Positions 24,171 through 37,980 of a DNA stretch of 64,000 bases are shown here, in pieces (position 1 is the first letter of the stretch; every line of letters starts with the position of its first letter). The DNA lies in NCBI GenBank assembly GCA_032209605.1, contig JASFXZ010000008.1, positions 6,014,001-6,078,000 on the forward strand, read 5' to 3'. The translations under genes and the position numbers were made by a program. The DNA comes from Mactromeris polynyma (taxonomy: Eukaryota > Mollusca > Bivalvia > Venerida > Mactridae). Below the pieces are notes generated by a model. That model saw nothing but the letters and a program-made list of their open reading frames with translations. It did no database searches and was not told where the DNA came from.

Positions 24171-26602
24171 CATGCAGTGTACCACACAAACTGAGAACAT
24201 GCAGTGTACCACACAAACTGGGAACATGCAGTGTACCACGCAAACTGGGAACACGCAGTGTACCACACAAACTGGGAACATGCAGTGTACCACGCAAACT
24301 GGGAACACGCAGTGTACCACGCAAACTGAGAACACGCAGTGTACCACGCAAACTGAGAACACGCAGTGTACCACACAAACTGGGAACATGCAGTGTACCA
24401 CACAAACTGGGAACATGCAGTGTACCACGCAAACTGGGAACACGCAGTGTACCACACAAACTGAGAACACGCAGTGTACCACGCAAACTGAGAACACGCA
24501 GTGTACCACACAAACTGAGAACATGCAGTGTACCACACAAACTGAGAACACGCAGTGTACCACGCAAACTGGGAACACGCAGTGTACCACACAAACTGAG
24601 AACACGCAGTGTACCACGCAAACTGAGAACACGCAGTGTACCACACAAACTGAGAACATGCAGTGTACCACACAAACTGAGAACACGCAGTGTACCACGC
24701 AAACTGGGAACATGCAGTGTACCACACAAACTGAGAACATGCAGTGTACCACCCAAACTGAGAACATGCAGTGTACCACACAAACTGAGAACACGCAGTG
24801 TACCACGCAAACTGAGAACACGCAGTGTACCACACAAACTGAGAACATGCAGTGTACCACACAAACTGAGAACACGCAGTGTACCACGCAAACTGGGAAC
24901 ATGCAGTGTACCACACAAACTGAGAACATGCAGTGTACCACCCAAACTGAGAACATGCAGTGTACCACACAAACTGGGAACATGCAGTGTACCACGCAAA
25001 CTGGGAACATGCAGTGTACCACACAAACTGGGAACATGCAGTGTACCACGCAAACTGGGAACATGCAGTGTACCACACAAACTGGGAACACGCAGTGTAC
25101 CACACAAACTGGGAACATGCAGTGTACCACACAAACTGAGAACATGCAGTGTACCACACAAACTGGGAACATGCAGTGTACCACACAAACTGGGAACACG
25201 CAGTGTACCACACAAACTGGGAACATGCAGTGTACCACACAAACTGGGAACATGCAGTGTACCACACAAACTGGGAACATGCAGTGTAGCACACAAACTG
25301 GGAACATGCAGTGTACCACACAAACTGGGAACATGCAGTGTACCACACAAACTGGGAACATGCAGTGTACCACACAAACTGGGAACATGCAGTGTACCAC
25401 ACAAACTGAGAACATGCAGTGTACCACACAAACTGGGAACATGCAGTGTACCACACAAACTGGGAACATGCAGTGTACCACACAAACTGGGAACATGCAG
25501 TGTACCACACAAACTGAGAACATGCAGTGTACCACACAAACTGGGAACATGCAGTGTACCACACAAACTGGGAACATGCAGTGTACCACACAAACTGGGA
25601 ACATGCAGTGTACCACACAAACTGGGAACATGCAGTGTACCACACAAACTGGGAACATGCAGTGTACCACACAAACTGAGAACATGCAGTGTACCACACA
25701 AACTGGGAACATGCAGTGTACCACACAAACTGAGAACATGCAGTGTACCACACAAACTGGGAACATGCAGTGTACCATACAAACTGGGAACATGCAGTGT
25801 ACCACACAAACTGGGAACATGCAGTGTACCACACAAACTGAGAACATGCAGTGTACCACACAAACTGAGAACACGCAGTGTACCACGCAAACTGGGAACA
25901 TGCAGTGTACCACACAAACTGAGAACATGCAGTGTACCACACAAACTGGGAACATGCAGTGTACCACACAAACTGAGAACACGCAGTGTACCACACAAAC
26001 TGAGAACATGCAGTGTACCACGCAAACTGAGAACATGCAGTGTACCACACAAACTGAGAACACGCAGTGTACCACACAAACTGGGAACATGCAGTGTACC
26101 ACACAAACTGAGAACATGCAGTGTACCACACAAACTGAGAACACGCAGTGTACCACGCAAACTGGGAACATGCAGTGTACCACACAAACTGGGAACATGC
26201 AGTGTACCACACAAACTGAGAACACGCAGTGTACCACACAAACTGGGAACATGCAGTGTACCATACAAACTGGGAACATGCAGTGTACCACGCAAACTGG
26301 GAACATGCAGTGTACCACACAAACTGAGAACACACAGTGTACCACACAAACTGGGAACATGCAGTGTACCATACAAACTGGGAACATGCAGTGTACCACG
26401 CAAACTGGGAACATGCAGTGTACCATACAAACTGGGAACATGCAGTGTACCACGCAAACTGGGAACATGCAGTGTACCACCCAAACTGGGAACATGCAGT
26501 GTACCACACAAACTGGGAACACGCAGTGTACCACACAAACTGAGAACATGCAGTGTACCACACAAACTGGGAACACGCAGTGTACCACCCAAACTGGGAA
26601 CG
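24171..26602. repeat. Satellite array, 27-bp unit, about 90 copies
   Basis: The unit is CATGCAGTGTACCACACAAA followed by CTGGGAA. The period is a multiple of three and lacks stops in several frames, so frames of 820-839 codons stay open on both strands. Differences between copies are almost all C/T or G/A transitions at three sites (ATG/ACG, ACA/ACG, GGG/GAG). I regard it as non-coding satellite, not a gene. The last copies, after 26590, degrade into CGGGACACCACGGGAC. Confidence 0.97.
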
Positions 26603-27749
26603 GGACACCACGGGACACACGACACAACAATTAATATATACAACTTAAACAAGAAATATCTTTAAAAAAAATAGTCGGCGCAATTTGAAGGTTAATATTT
26701 GTTGATTCAACATAAAAAAATGTCGTGATTTTACGATAGGTGGACACTCCAGATCCAAAATGGAGTTCGCTAATTTCACCGAAATTCAGTGGATTTCGGT
26801 AAGGTAACGTACCCTTTATCGAAAGGTTAACCAATCCGTATCAAGGTTACAAACGTTGTTCGGTTGAAGAGAAATTGACTTGGTGGTTAACATAAGATTT
26901 GATTGGTTTACACAGCACTGATAAGCAAATAGCAAAACCATGTTAGTACGGTTGCGCCGAATAAACCACTGTTTACACAAAGTGTATGCGCGATTGTTTT
27001 ATCACTGTTTCATGAAATTTAAAAAGCTTGAAGGGTATAGGTACCTTAAGGGCTTTCAATTCCTAGATTTGTATTTGAGTTATGGCCCTTGTCTTAAAAA
27101 TACGTAATATCTCCAAAATCCAAGTCAATCAATTATGACTGGGGACAGTTGAGTTTGTGAATCTTTACGCAAACTGTGCATGAACGCATCATTACGGAGA
27201 TGCCATGGACTTATTACTAAATTTTAAACCCACTTTGCTGCAATGAAATGAAATATTCACGTAGATAATTCTATCAGCAGTATACACCTTGCCAAGTCGT
27301 ATTGTATCGTGTTAGTGAATAAATTATCGAACATTTTTTAAGAACATGAAACTGTTCAATTAATAATTAATTGATTTTCATTGTTTCCATTGAATTTCGT
27401 CACTTCAAAGTTTAATTGAAGTCACATCACCGAATCACACAAAACACCGCGTGAGTACAATTCTCTCGAGAGTATGAAGTGTGTAGTGACGTCAACGTTA
27501 TAATTTATAGTACTATTTTATCACGCCTATTTCTTATGAAATTGTATACTCGTAATGATTACTATTTTTTCACAATGTGTGTTGGATGAAATGTTCTAAT
27601 TAAGAATTGTTTTGTTCATATTTGGTCTGTAAAACCCGAGCGTCTAAGGGCAGAATATGCAACCACTTTCTTGACTTATAAATATTGCTACCAATAAATA
27701 ATATACATATTTACATTTGTAATTTGCTTCTTCAACGATTTCGGAAATG
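26603..27749. other. Non-coding spacer between satellites
   Basis: About 1.15 kb of AT-rich sequence with no recognised feature. Confidence 0.5.
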
Positions 27750-30700
27750 ATACAATACATGTCTTTGACTCACATGTCATATCCTACAATACATGTCTTT
27801 GACTCACATGGCAATTCCTACAATACATGTCTTTGACTCACATGTCATATCCTACAATACATGTCTTTGACTCACATGTCATATCCTACAATACATGTCT
27901 TTGACTCACATGTCATATCCTACAATACATGTCTTTGACGCACATGGCAATTCCTACAATACATGTCTTTGACTCACATGTCATATCCTACAATACATGT
28001 CTTTGACTCACATGTCATATCCTACAATACATGTCTTTGACTCACGTGTCATATCCTACAATACATGTCTTTGACGCACATTTCATATCCTACAATACAT
28101 GTCTTTGACGCACATGGCAATTCCTACAATACATGTCTTTGACTCACATGTCATATCCTACAATACATGTCTTTGACGCACATGGCAATTCCTACAATAC
28201 ATGTCTTTGACTCACATGTCATATCCTACAATTCATGTCTTTGACGCACATGGCAATTCCTACAATACATGTCTTTGACTCACGTGTCATATCCTACAAT
28301 ACATGTCTTTGACTCACATGTCATATCCTACAATACATGTCTTTGACTCACGTGTCATATCCTACAATACATGTCTTTGACTCACATGCCATATCCTACA
28401 ATACACGTCTTTGACTCACATGGCAATTCCTACAAGACATGTCTTTGACTCACATGTCATATCCTACAATACACGTCTTTGACTCACATGGCAATTCCTA
28501 CAATACATGTCTTTGACTCACGTGTCATATCCTACAATACATGTCTTTGACTCACGTGTCATATCCTACAAGACATGTCTTTGACTCACATGGCAATTCC
28601 TACAAGACATGTCTTTGACTCACATGGCAATTCCTACCAGACATGTCTTTGACTCACATGGCAATTCCTACAAGACATGTCTTTGACTCACATGGCAATT
28701 CCTACAATACATGTCTTTGACTCACATGGCAATTCCTACAAGACATGTCTTTGACTCACATGGCAATTCCTACAAGACATGTCTTTGACTCACATGGCAA
28801 TTCCTACAATACATGTCTTTGACTCACATGGCAATTCCTACAAGACATGTCTTTGACTCACATGGCAATTCCTACAAGACATGTCTTTGACTCACATGGC
28901 AATTCCTACAATACATGTCTTTGACTCACATGGCAATTCCTACAAGACATGTCTTTGACTCACATGGCAATTCCTACAAGACATGTCTTTGACTCACATG
29001 GCAATTCCTACAATACATGTCTTTGAATCACGTGTCATAACCTACAACACATGTCTTTGACTCACATGGCAATTCCTACAAGACATGTCTTTGACTCACA
29101 TGGCAATTCCTACAAGACATGTCTTTGACTCACATGGCAATTCCTACAATACATGTCTTTGACTCACATGGCAATTCCTACAAGACATGTCTTTGACTCA
29201 CATGGCAATTCCTACAAGACATGTCTTTGACTCACATGGCAATTCCTACAATACATGTCTTTGACTCACGTGTCATATCCTACAATACATGTCTTTGACT
29301 CACATGGCAACTCCTACAATACATGTCTTTGAATCACATGTCATATCCTACAATACATGTCTTTGAATCACGTGTCATATCCTACAAGACATGTCTTTGA
29401 CTCACGTGTCATATCCTACAATACATGTCTTTGACTCACGTGTCATATCCTACAAGACATGTCTTTGACTCACATGGCAATTCCTACAATACATGTCTTT
29501 GACTCACGTGTCATATCCTACAAGACATGTCTTTGACTCACATGGCAATTCCTACAATACATGTCTTTGACTCACATGTCATATCCTACAATACATGTCT
29601 TTGACTCACATGTCATATCCTACAAGACATGTCTTTGACTCACATGGCAATTCCTACAATACATGTCTTTGACTCACGTGTCATATCCTACAAGACATGT
29701 CTTTGACTCACATGGCAATTCCTACAATACATGTCTTTGACTCACGTGTCATATCCTACAAGACATGTCTTTGACTCACATGGCAATTCCTACAATACAT
29801 GCCTTTGGCTCACATGTCATATCCTACAATACATGTCTTTGACTCACGTGTCATATCCTACAAGACATGTCTTTGACTCACATGGCAATTCCTACAATAC
29901 ATGCCTTTGGTTCACATGTCATATCCTACAATACATGTCTTTGACTCACGTGTCATATCCTACAAGACATGTCTTTGACTCACATGGCAATTCCTACAAT
30001 ACATGCCTTTGGCTCACGTGTCATATCCTACAATACATGTCTTTGACTCACGTGTCATATCCTACAAGACATGTCTTTGACTCACATGGCAATTCCTACA
30101 ATACATGCCTTTGGCTCACATGTCATATCCTACAATACATGTCTTTGACTCAAATGTCATATCCTACAATGCATGTCTTTGACTCACATTTCATATCCTA
30201 CAATTCATGTCTTTGACGCACATGTCATATCCTACAATACATGTCTTTGACTCACATGTCATATCCTACAATACATGTCTTTGACTCACATGTCATATCC
30301 TACAATACATGTCTTTGACGCACATGGCAATTCCTACAATACACGTCTTTGACTCACATGTCATATCCTACAATACATGTCTTTGACTCACATGTCATAT
30401 CCTACAATACATGTCTTTGACGCACATGGCAATTCCTACAATACATGTCTTTGACGCACATGGCAATTCCTACAAGACATGTCTTTGACGCACGTGTCAT
30501 ATCCTACAATACATGTCTTTGACTCACGTGTCATATCCTACAATACATGTCTTTGACTCACATGGCAATTCCTACAATACATGTCTTTGACTCACGTGTC
30601 ATATCCTACAATACATGTCTTTGACTCACATGGCAATTCCTACAAGACATGTCTTTGACTCAAATGTCATATCCTACAATACATGTCTTTGACTCACATG

Positions 30701-31206
30701 GCAATTCCTACAAGACATGTCTTTGACTCAAATGTCATATCCTACAAGACATGTCTTTGACTCAAATGTCATATCCTACAATACATGTCTTTGACTCACA
30801 TGGCAATTCCTACAAGACATGTCTTTGACTCAAATGTCATATCCTACAATACATGTCTTTGACGCACATGGCAATTCCTACAATACATGTCTTTGACTCA
30901 CATGTCATAACCTACAACACATGTCTTTGACTCACGTGTCATATCCTACAATACATGTCTTTGACTCAAATGTCATATCCTACAATAATGTCTTTGACTC
31001 AAATGTCATATACTACAATACATGTCTTTGTCTCAAATGTCATATCCTACAATACATGTCTTTGTCTCACATGTCATATCCTACAATACATGTCTTTGAC
31101 TCAAATGTCATATCCTACAATAATGTCTTTGACTCAAATGTCATATCCTACAATACATGTCTTTGACTCACATGTCATATCCTACAATACATGTCTTTGT
31201 CTCAAT
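27750..31206. repeat. Satellite array, 34-bp unit, about 101 copies
   Basis: The unit is CCTACAATACATGTCTTTGA followed by CTCACATGTCATAT. Two sub-variants alternate: GTCATATCC and GGCAATTCC. The central part (about 28560-29260) is mostly the GGCAATTCC form with ACAAGACATG. Two shortened units (ACAATAATGTC) occur near 30982 and 31111. The open frames in the distal part simply repeat the unit. Confidence 0.97.
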
Positions 31207-31315
31207 TCATGTACCTCCTTGATTCACTTACCAGAGGTTATCACTAGTCCGACTCATTTCTAAAGTACCTTCCTTACTCCGAGCACTCACGTGACATCTA
31301 ACATGTGACATAATT

Positions 31316-31391
31316 CGAGGGTTCAGTGCAAGACTATCCTAACTCCTATGTATTTATATAGGATTAAGTATAGTCTTGCACTGAACCCTCG
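31316..31391. mobile_element. Palindromic mini-element, copy 1
   Basis: A 76-bp near-perfect palindrome runs from CGAGGGTTCAGTGCAAGACT to its inverse, AGTCTTGCACTGAACCCTCG. Its centre, CTATGTATTTATATAGG, is shared with the copy at 40547. It is probably a tiny foldback MITE. Confidence 0.7.
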
Positions 31392-33030
31392 ATATGGTCT
31401 TGTATATGTGTGCATACGGTAATTGTCGTAATCATCAACAGAAATGAGACATGTGGAACTACATAGGCATACGGCAATAGTCGTAAAACCGCTGTTTAAA
31501 CATGAAGCGGTGTTGCATTATTTATAAATACCTCGCGCTTATGTAAATGACAAATACAATATCACTTTGAGGAGATTTCTGAATAATTGAATTTTGTATA
31601 AATGCCATGCACGTTCGCTATCACGTGCGTTGTAGCTTGCAATAACTGACTTTTATGTCGATTGAGTGAATGCACGTAATGATGAAATACAATTCATAGT
31701 TTTCATCTGACATGCGATGTTGCTAATTTCCCGGATGACATGCACAGGACAAATGTGGCATATATTCACGTGTAGCCTAGTTTTCTGTATGTCGTTTGTT
31801 TTCTCACGATGTGACGTCATTTCAACAAAACATGAATAAAACCGGTACCATGGATACGCGGTACGTATAAACATACATGTAACACTGATCGCAGGATTAA
31901 ACATATACCGGGTAAATCGGTGACTGATCACAGGATAAGTCACTGGATACCTGGACGAACCAGCAAGTGTTTATCCCAAGTCGTGACGCCATGAAAATGC
32001 TTAATCTTGCAATATTGACTTCAAAGTATATGTTGCAATGGGGCATGGGCATTGTGGTGACAGGTTAAATACATGAAATGTCTTGCTTCTTATTCGTTTA
32101 ATTAGTCGTCAATCCGTGTCCTAATTTGCTGAACACAATTTTTGGTCAAAGTCGGTCAGACGATTCAGCGAATTATAAAATATATACAATGTATGTAACT
32201 TCGCAAACGTTTGACTGCTTCATCACTTTCAAGTGTCATACAATACTACATAGGGAATGACACTGTGCATTGGCTTATATTGAAATTATGCCATATCCTT
32301 CGAAAATGGAGGTATAAAATCATCTATTATTTATATCCAATTTGCCTTGTATCTATATGCCTGTACTCCGGATATCCTATGTGGGAGATATTCTGTATCA
32401 TTTTAATCAGTATTATGAAAGCTTTTAGTTGCGTTTTCTAGCCAATAAAAACCATATTTATGAAAGTGGATCTTTTAGCAGCTACAGGGCGTGGCTTAAT
32501 ATCATAAAGCCGGATCGTCTGCGGCTTTGTTAATCTTAGGTGGCAACTTAAGAAGAGCAAACATAAAAGAAAGTTATCAAATATTTGACTGTTTACCAAG
32601 TCACGTGATCCCATTTGTTGTCTGTTCCGTTTTACTAAAATTAGAATATGTTTTCATTTTCAGACCTTTATTTGTATTGGAATCAATAAATGAACAATAT
32701 ATGCAATAAAAACAAATTACGGTAGGCCTACATGGCACAGCAGACGACTGTGGAAGAACATTCAGATACCATTTCGCTAAATAAATAAAAGTATTAATGC
32801 TGCTATTCTTACATTTGAAGTTTAAGACAAACATTTATACACGGAGTTACCAAATATTACTGGATATACGAACTAACAATCTGATTAACATTTACATAAT
32901 GATTCGTTAACTCTTGTTAATTTTCAGTGGGAACACGATTATTTAACTTTTTAATTCAATTTAGTTTTCGCTCATTTATTTTCATATGGATTGTGAAACA
33001 AGCTTTTACAACTTATTCTGATCACTCTCG
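31392..33030. other. Non-coding stretch
   Basis: Nothing recognised apart from short open frames. Confidence 0.5.
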
Positions 33031-33098
33031 GTGACGCTGGGTTCAAACTCACGACCTTCGGATCGGAAGTGAGTCGCTCTACCCCTGGACCAGTACGT
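33031..33098 (-). mobile_element. tRNA-like SINE head, minus strand
   Basis: Read on the minus strand it has an A-box-like TGGTCCAGGGGTAGAGCG and a B-box-like GTCGTGAGTTTGAACCC. The anticodon stem contains a mismatch and the acceptor stem is not convincing, so I prefer a SINE fragment to a working tRNA gene. Confidence 0.5.
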
Positions 33099-34443
33099 CT
33101 TCCTTAATAATTGAACCGTTTATATGAAGCAGACTGCCCATTTACGTGATACACAGTTTTTATCTTATAATAATTTATGAAGAAATTGATTGCTGTTCAA
33201 TGATGTTCATGTCTGGTCTCAATCGCAACATTTCGGCATTGTCCGTACAGTTCGTGAATAGACCGCGACGGCAAGTGTATGAATATACCGAAAGTCGCTT
33301 TACGTGGTGCGGTTTTCCTACAATGTGTTAATTATAAGATATCTGAACAGGGGAACACAGTTCGACTTTGTGTTCCTCGTATTCTAATACTGAAAAGATG
33401 TTTGTCATACTTACCACAGACACAGAGACTACATATATTCACTTTATGCAGCCATTTTGGAACTACTTTCCCCTCACGTTACTTCCGATGTTTATTTTTT
33501 TAATAGCCGAGGTGATCCGAATGATCTGATCTAGTATGTTGATCACATTTGGTAATTAAATAAAAAAATGAAATGATGTTCTGGTGTGTCAAGTGAATTT
33601 CGAATATGACACTTAAAAATGTATTTGCATGATAGAGCTATTTCTATTTCCGTACAAGGAGTCAGGAACATAACTGTGACTGCTTATCATATACGTTGTA
33701 ATATTGTATGAAATTAGATCTATGTCTTATTACATTTTAGGCAACCACTCCACATTCTAGCCATGTGCCGTGTAGATTTGTTTCCGTGCACAGAATTATA
33801 TACATATATTTATTATATTATCGCATATTATATATCATGCTATTTGTTATGCATTAATAGTAATTTAATATACACATATTCGTCTGGCATACAGATTACG
33901 TTAATAACGTAAATTAGTAACACATGTCGTCACTATTGAGAGTTATTTACAACGGACTCCTCAACACACATACATGTTTGTAAATAAACTTGGTCACTAA
34001 TGTTAAAATGGTCATTTACAACGAAACTTTAGTAATTGGAGTAGCAAATCTGACATGAATATATTCGTGAACGTCTGACGTCCGTTCGAAAGCTTTGAAC
34101 ATTGGCACCGCCTTTACTTTACTCAATAATAACACCACCCTAGGTTCGGAAGGGAGTCTTTGTTAGTTTAGAGGTACAGGGCTTTAGAAAACCTATTGCC
34201 CGACGTCCCAGACAAGTCTGATTGCTGATTCGGGGAACAGTGTACATGTACATGCTACCTTTGTAATCAGAAGTTATTGAAAATACGTCGAAATGTCATT
34301 TTATTGCAACAATCATCATTTAGACGCATAGTCTTTTTCTAAATACCGAACAGAAATAGTGCATTACCGATGCCTTGAAATTGGTGACAATTCGAAGTGT
34401 CAACAAATATTCTCGAACAACTAGCTCCCATGTTGGATATGTC
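33099..34443. other. Non-coding stretch
   Basis: No recognisable feature. Confidence 0.5.
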
Positions 34444-34804
34444 ACATTTAACAAGTATCCTAATCCGGGACAACTGTACTTGGAACAAAAATCTAGAGCC
34501 CTGATATAGTAGGCCTACAGTACTTAGAGACAATATTGTACTATGCATACAATGCTGTAAAGATTGAGTGAAAAATGTGACTACAGTTTTTTACTAAGAA
34601 ACAACGAAGAATATTTTGCATCATATACAAATCTGTTGATACAATAAACAATACTCAAAACAATCAATTTATCAACATATTTGTGGAAAAAAAACTATTT
34701 AAAAAAACCCAGTGTATTAATCCTTTCCTTTAAAAAATCAAGTCAAGTTTAACAAGTACACTAGTCCCGGACAAGCTTACTTGAAACACTATTTAGAGCC
34801 CTGC
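34444..34804. repeat. Direct repeat pair, about 60 bp, 301 bp apart
   Basis: TTTAACAAGTATCCTAATCC at 34447 and TTTAACAAGTACACTAGTCC at 34748 begin two divergent copies, each ending in TAGAGCCCTG. They may be fragments of one dispersed repeat. A decayed GTGGTCTTAATTCCAG segment, like the CAGTAAAACC MITEs, follows to about 34905. Confidence 0.6.
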
Positions 34805-34905
34805 ACCAAGTGGTCTGACATCGAGTTAAAATAGGTCAATGAAAGTAAGGTTTTATTTTTTATGTGGTCTTAATTCCAGGGCGGTATTGAAGTGTGGTTT
34901 TGTTG

Positions 34906-35794
34906 TACTTTGCTTTATTTCCCGCGTCAACAGTCGGTGACAAGCAGCTATCTATTCAGATACAATTTAGTGAACTGTAAATAATTGCACAGATACCCGT
35001 TACATCATATATCCTGAAAATGTTCTTAAAATGTTATTTGCTAATGTAATTAACATGTTTAGATACACCAACTCTCTTAAAAAGCGTCTGTAATTATGTC
35101 AACGGTGTTTTAATTACCCCAGTCAAAACCAAGTTTACATGCTACGTAGCATAAAGAACGAAGTGAAATCGCTGAAGGCGATATCAAGTTTTATTCTCAG
35201 AATTTATTGGCCGCCTTGAATGCTGTGTCAATATCTGTTCTAGTCTATAGTGGCAATATTGAGGCAACAAACAACCAATCCTGGTTTTGTGCAATGAGAG
35301 GATTGCTGGATACGGTCAAATTGACATTATTCTATCAATACCTTAATAAAATATTTCAAGATAAAAATCAACCAAGGAAAGAATATAAAACCATTCTTGT
35401 TCATTTAAATTAAGTTTTCAATGTTGAAAATAATACAATGTGATATGAGGCATACTTGTAAACGTGACAATTGCATTTCTCCTAAAGCATGTAGGACTAC
35501 AAATGAGATTTTTAAGTATTTACAGAAAGATTCATTTGTCACACAATGGAACATTTATCTATTGATACAAATAAGAGGGTTGATTATGAAATTCGTGGAC
35601 TTTCAAATTAACATTCATACATGAACGTCGCTAAAATGAATGCAATTTATGAAATTAAGGATTGTCTATTTCAAATGTAGATAGAGCTATATAGTGTATT
35701 TTCTTTGCATTTTATTTATTACCACATGAAGTATTGTTTCTCTTGATATAACATTTTGTAGTTTGCTTTCTTTAAATTATTGATCAACCCTCGT
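34906..35794. other. Non-coding stretch
   Basis: Two open frames of 67-68 codons (35207 and 35421) have no recognisable motif. Confidence 0.45.
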
Positions 35795-35802
35795 GTGATC
35801 TA

Positions 35803-36952
35803 GGGAAGCATTATAGTAGATCCGTTTAACGTACGCAGGAGTAGATCCGTTTAACGTACATCGTTATTTGGTCAAAAGTAGTACTTCGTTTTTGGTTATC
35901 CATGATACGATACAATTTTATATGATTTGTGTTCTGTACAGATGAGTTAAACAAACATAAATAAATATTGTTTACTATCAATTTGATTGTTTGTTGGTAA
36001 TTCAGTCTACTTTCGTTTTCTCTGAAAACAAGCAGCAAAAACCCTACACCATACTGTTGAACAGTAACGATCTTCTCTGTGAAACTTTTTCAATAAGTCG
36101 AGAACGATTGGACGTAAGATCCTCAAACTGTACTTGGATGTGTGTACGTTATTTTTTTAATGTCACTATTTCAAAGGTCAAGGTCACCGTGACCTTTAAC
36201 TACAAACAGGTCTCCCATCACATATTCTATAACTGTTTGATGTGTTTGATTTTATTGTCCAACTGGTGAGCAATATTTCAGTCAAAGAAATTACTCATTC
36301 ACAATATCCTAACTCCGAACTAAGTAAGTGTTATCTGGAACTTACTATGCTGAGCACCAAAGACGGACTCCTTACCAGTACCGTATTAACGACTTTGATA
36401 TGACGCTGCCAGGAATCGAACACTAGACCTCTCGCATTCGGAATTTCAAGAGAGGCTGTATCAATAATTACAAAACGTAACAAGGATGTTGGACATAACG
36501 TAAGCCGGATCCACTCTTGTCATAAACAATCTTTCTAACTGTAAGTGCTCGCTTTACCTCTAAAACACGTAAGACGGATCTACTCTAGTACGGCTGTACG
36601 TAAGACGGATCTACTCTAGAACGGGTGTACGTAAGCCGGATCTACTCTTACATTTTATGTTTTTTGATACAATATGCACCCCTCTAACCACTAAACAACG
36701 TTAGCCTGATAAACTCATGTGTATTACAACCTTTCCAGCTAGTTATACTCTGTTTAAGTGGGTTGTACGTAAGACGGATCTTCTATAGTACGGGTGTACG
36801 TAAGCCGGATCTGTCACGTGACGCTGGAAGCGTTAGATTCCTGTACCTAAAGTATGGGTCAAACTGTATGGTAGAGGTTTTAGCGTAGGAATACTGTACG
36901 TTAAACGGATCTACTGCTTCGTACGTAAGACGGATCTACTCTAATGCTTCCC
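35803..36952. mobile_element. TIR element with 8-bp target duplication, unknown superfamily
   Basis: The left end GGGAAGCATTATAGTAGATC and the right end, reverse-complemented as GGGAAGCATTAGAGTAGATC, match over about 55 bp. The flanks GTGATCTA (35795-35802) and GTGAACTA (36953-36960) differ at one base, consistent with an 8-bp target duplication. The motif GTACGTAAGACGGATCTACT recurs, mainly in the right arm (about 36567-36655, 36770-36812, 36895-36943). No transposase is visible. Long TIRs with 8-bp duplications fit Mutator-like, Merlin or hAT groups, but I cannot decide. An ERE-like palindrome (36181-36195) and a tRNA B-box-like segment (about 36404-36465, minus strand) lie inside, perhaps from nested repeats. 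Confidence 0.8.
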
Positions 36953-36960
36953 GTGAACTA

Positions 36961-37342
36961 TTGTAATTTAAATTAAGATAATCACCAAAACCTGTCGCGT
37001 ATATGATTACACACTTCGGAGAACATACGCTCGATGTGACAAACACAAAATGGATGTTTGATGACGTCATGTACATAGACGTAGTAATCAACAACATTGA
37101 GTCTGTAGATTGGTGCCTTACGTTTTTTGGCTGTTTGTGTATAAATTTATGGACTAAGCGCAGCGGTGGATATTTTTCCCATGGCTGGAATCGACTAGAT
37201 TCCATCCCGCTTACCATCAGTTACCATTACGCCTAATCCCAACCGCGAAATAAAGTATCGTCTCCGACAATCGCAACACCTCGCTAATTGTCCGTACACT
37301 TCAACAAATATCTGTGGTGATCCGATTGCAACTGCTCGGCAT
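36961..37342. other. Non-coding spacer
   Basis: Overlapping open frames of 77-93 codons occur on both strands (36936-37236) without recognisable homology. Confidence 0.45.
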
Positions 37343-37980
37343 AGATCTCATAAAATGATGCGCGGTAGGGAATTTCGCGGCATGGAAAAAGTATTTACCC
37401 AGATCTCATAAAATGATGCGCGGTAGGGAATTTCGCGGCATGGAAAAAGTATTTACCCAGATCTCATAAAATGATGCGCGGTAGGGAATTTCGCGGCATG
37501 GAAAAAGTATTTACCCAGATCTCATAAAATGATGCGCGGTAGGGAATTTCGCGGCATGGAAAAAGTATTTACCCAGATCTCATAAAATGATGCGCGGTAG
37601 GGAATTTCGCGGCATGGAAAAAGTATTTACCCAGATCTCATAAAATGATGCGCGGTAGGGAATTTCGCGGCATGGAAAAAGTATTTACCCAGATCTCATA
37701 AAATGATGCGCGGTAGGGAATTTCGCGGCATGGAAAAAGTATTTACCCAGATCTCATAAAATGATGCGCGGTAGGGAATTTCGCGGCATGGAAAAAGTAT
37801 TTACCCAGATCTCATAAAATGATGCGCGGTAGGGAATTTCGCGGCATGGAAAAAGTATTTACCCAGATCTCATAAAATGATGCGCGGTAGGGAATTTCGC
37901 GGCATGGAAAAAGTATTTACCCAGATCTCATAAAATGATGCGCGGTAGGGAATTTCGCGGCATGGAAAAAGTATTTACCC
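37343..37980. repeat. Perfect tandem array, 58-bp unit x 11
   Basis: The unit begins AGATCTCATAAAATGATGCG and ends AAAGTATTTACCC. Eleven copies fill exactly 638 bp and I see no difference between them. Every other array in the window is heterogeneous, so this one is either very young or inflated or collapsed in assembly. Confidence 0.97.

Noticed and set aside
24111..26652. Open frames of 820-839 codons on both strands
   Set aside because: They arise from a stop-free 27-bp repeat. Two of the three main variant sites change the residue, with no sign of purifying selection, and no frame is favoured.
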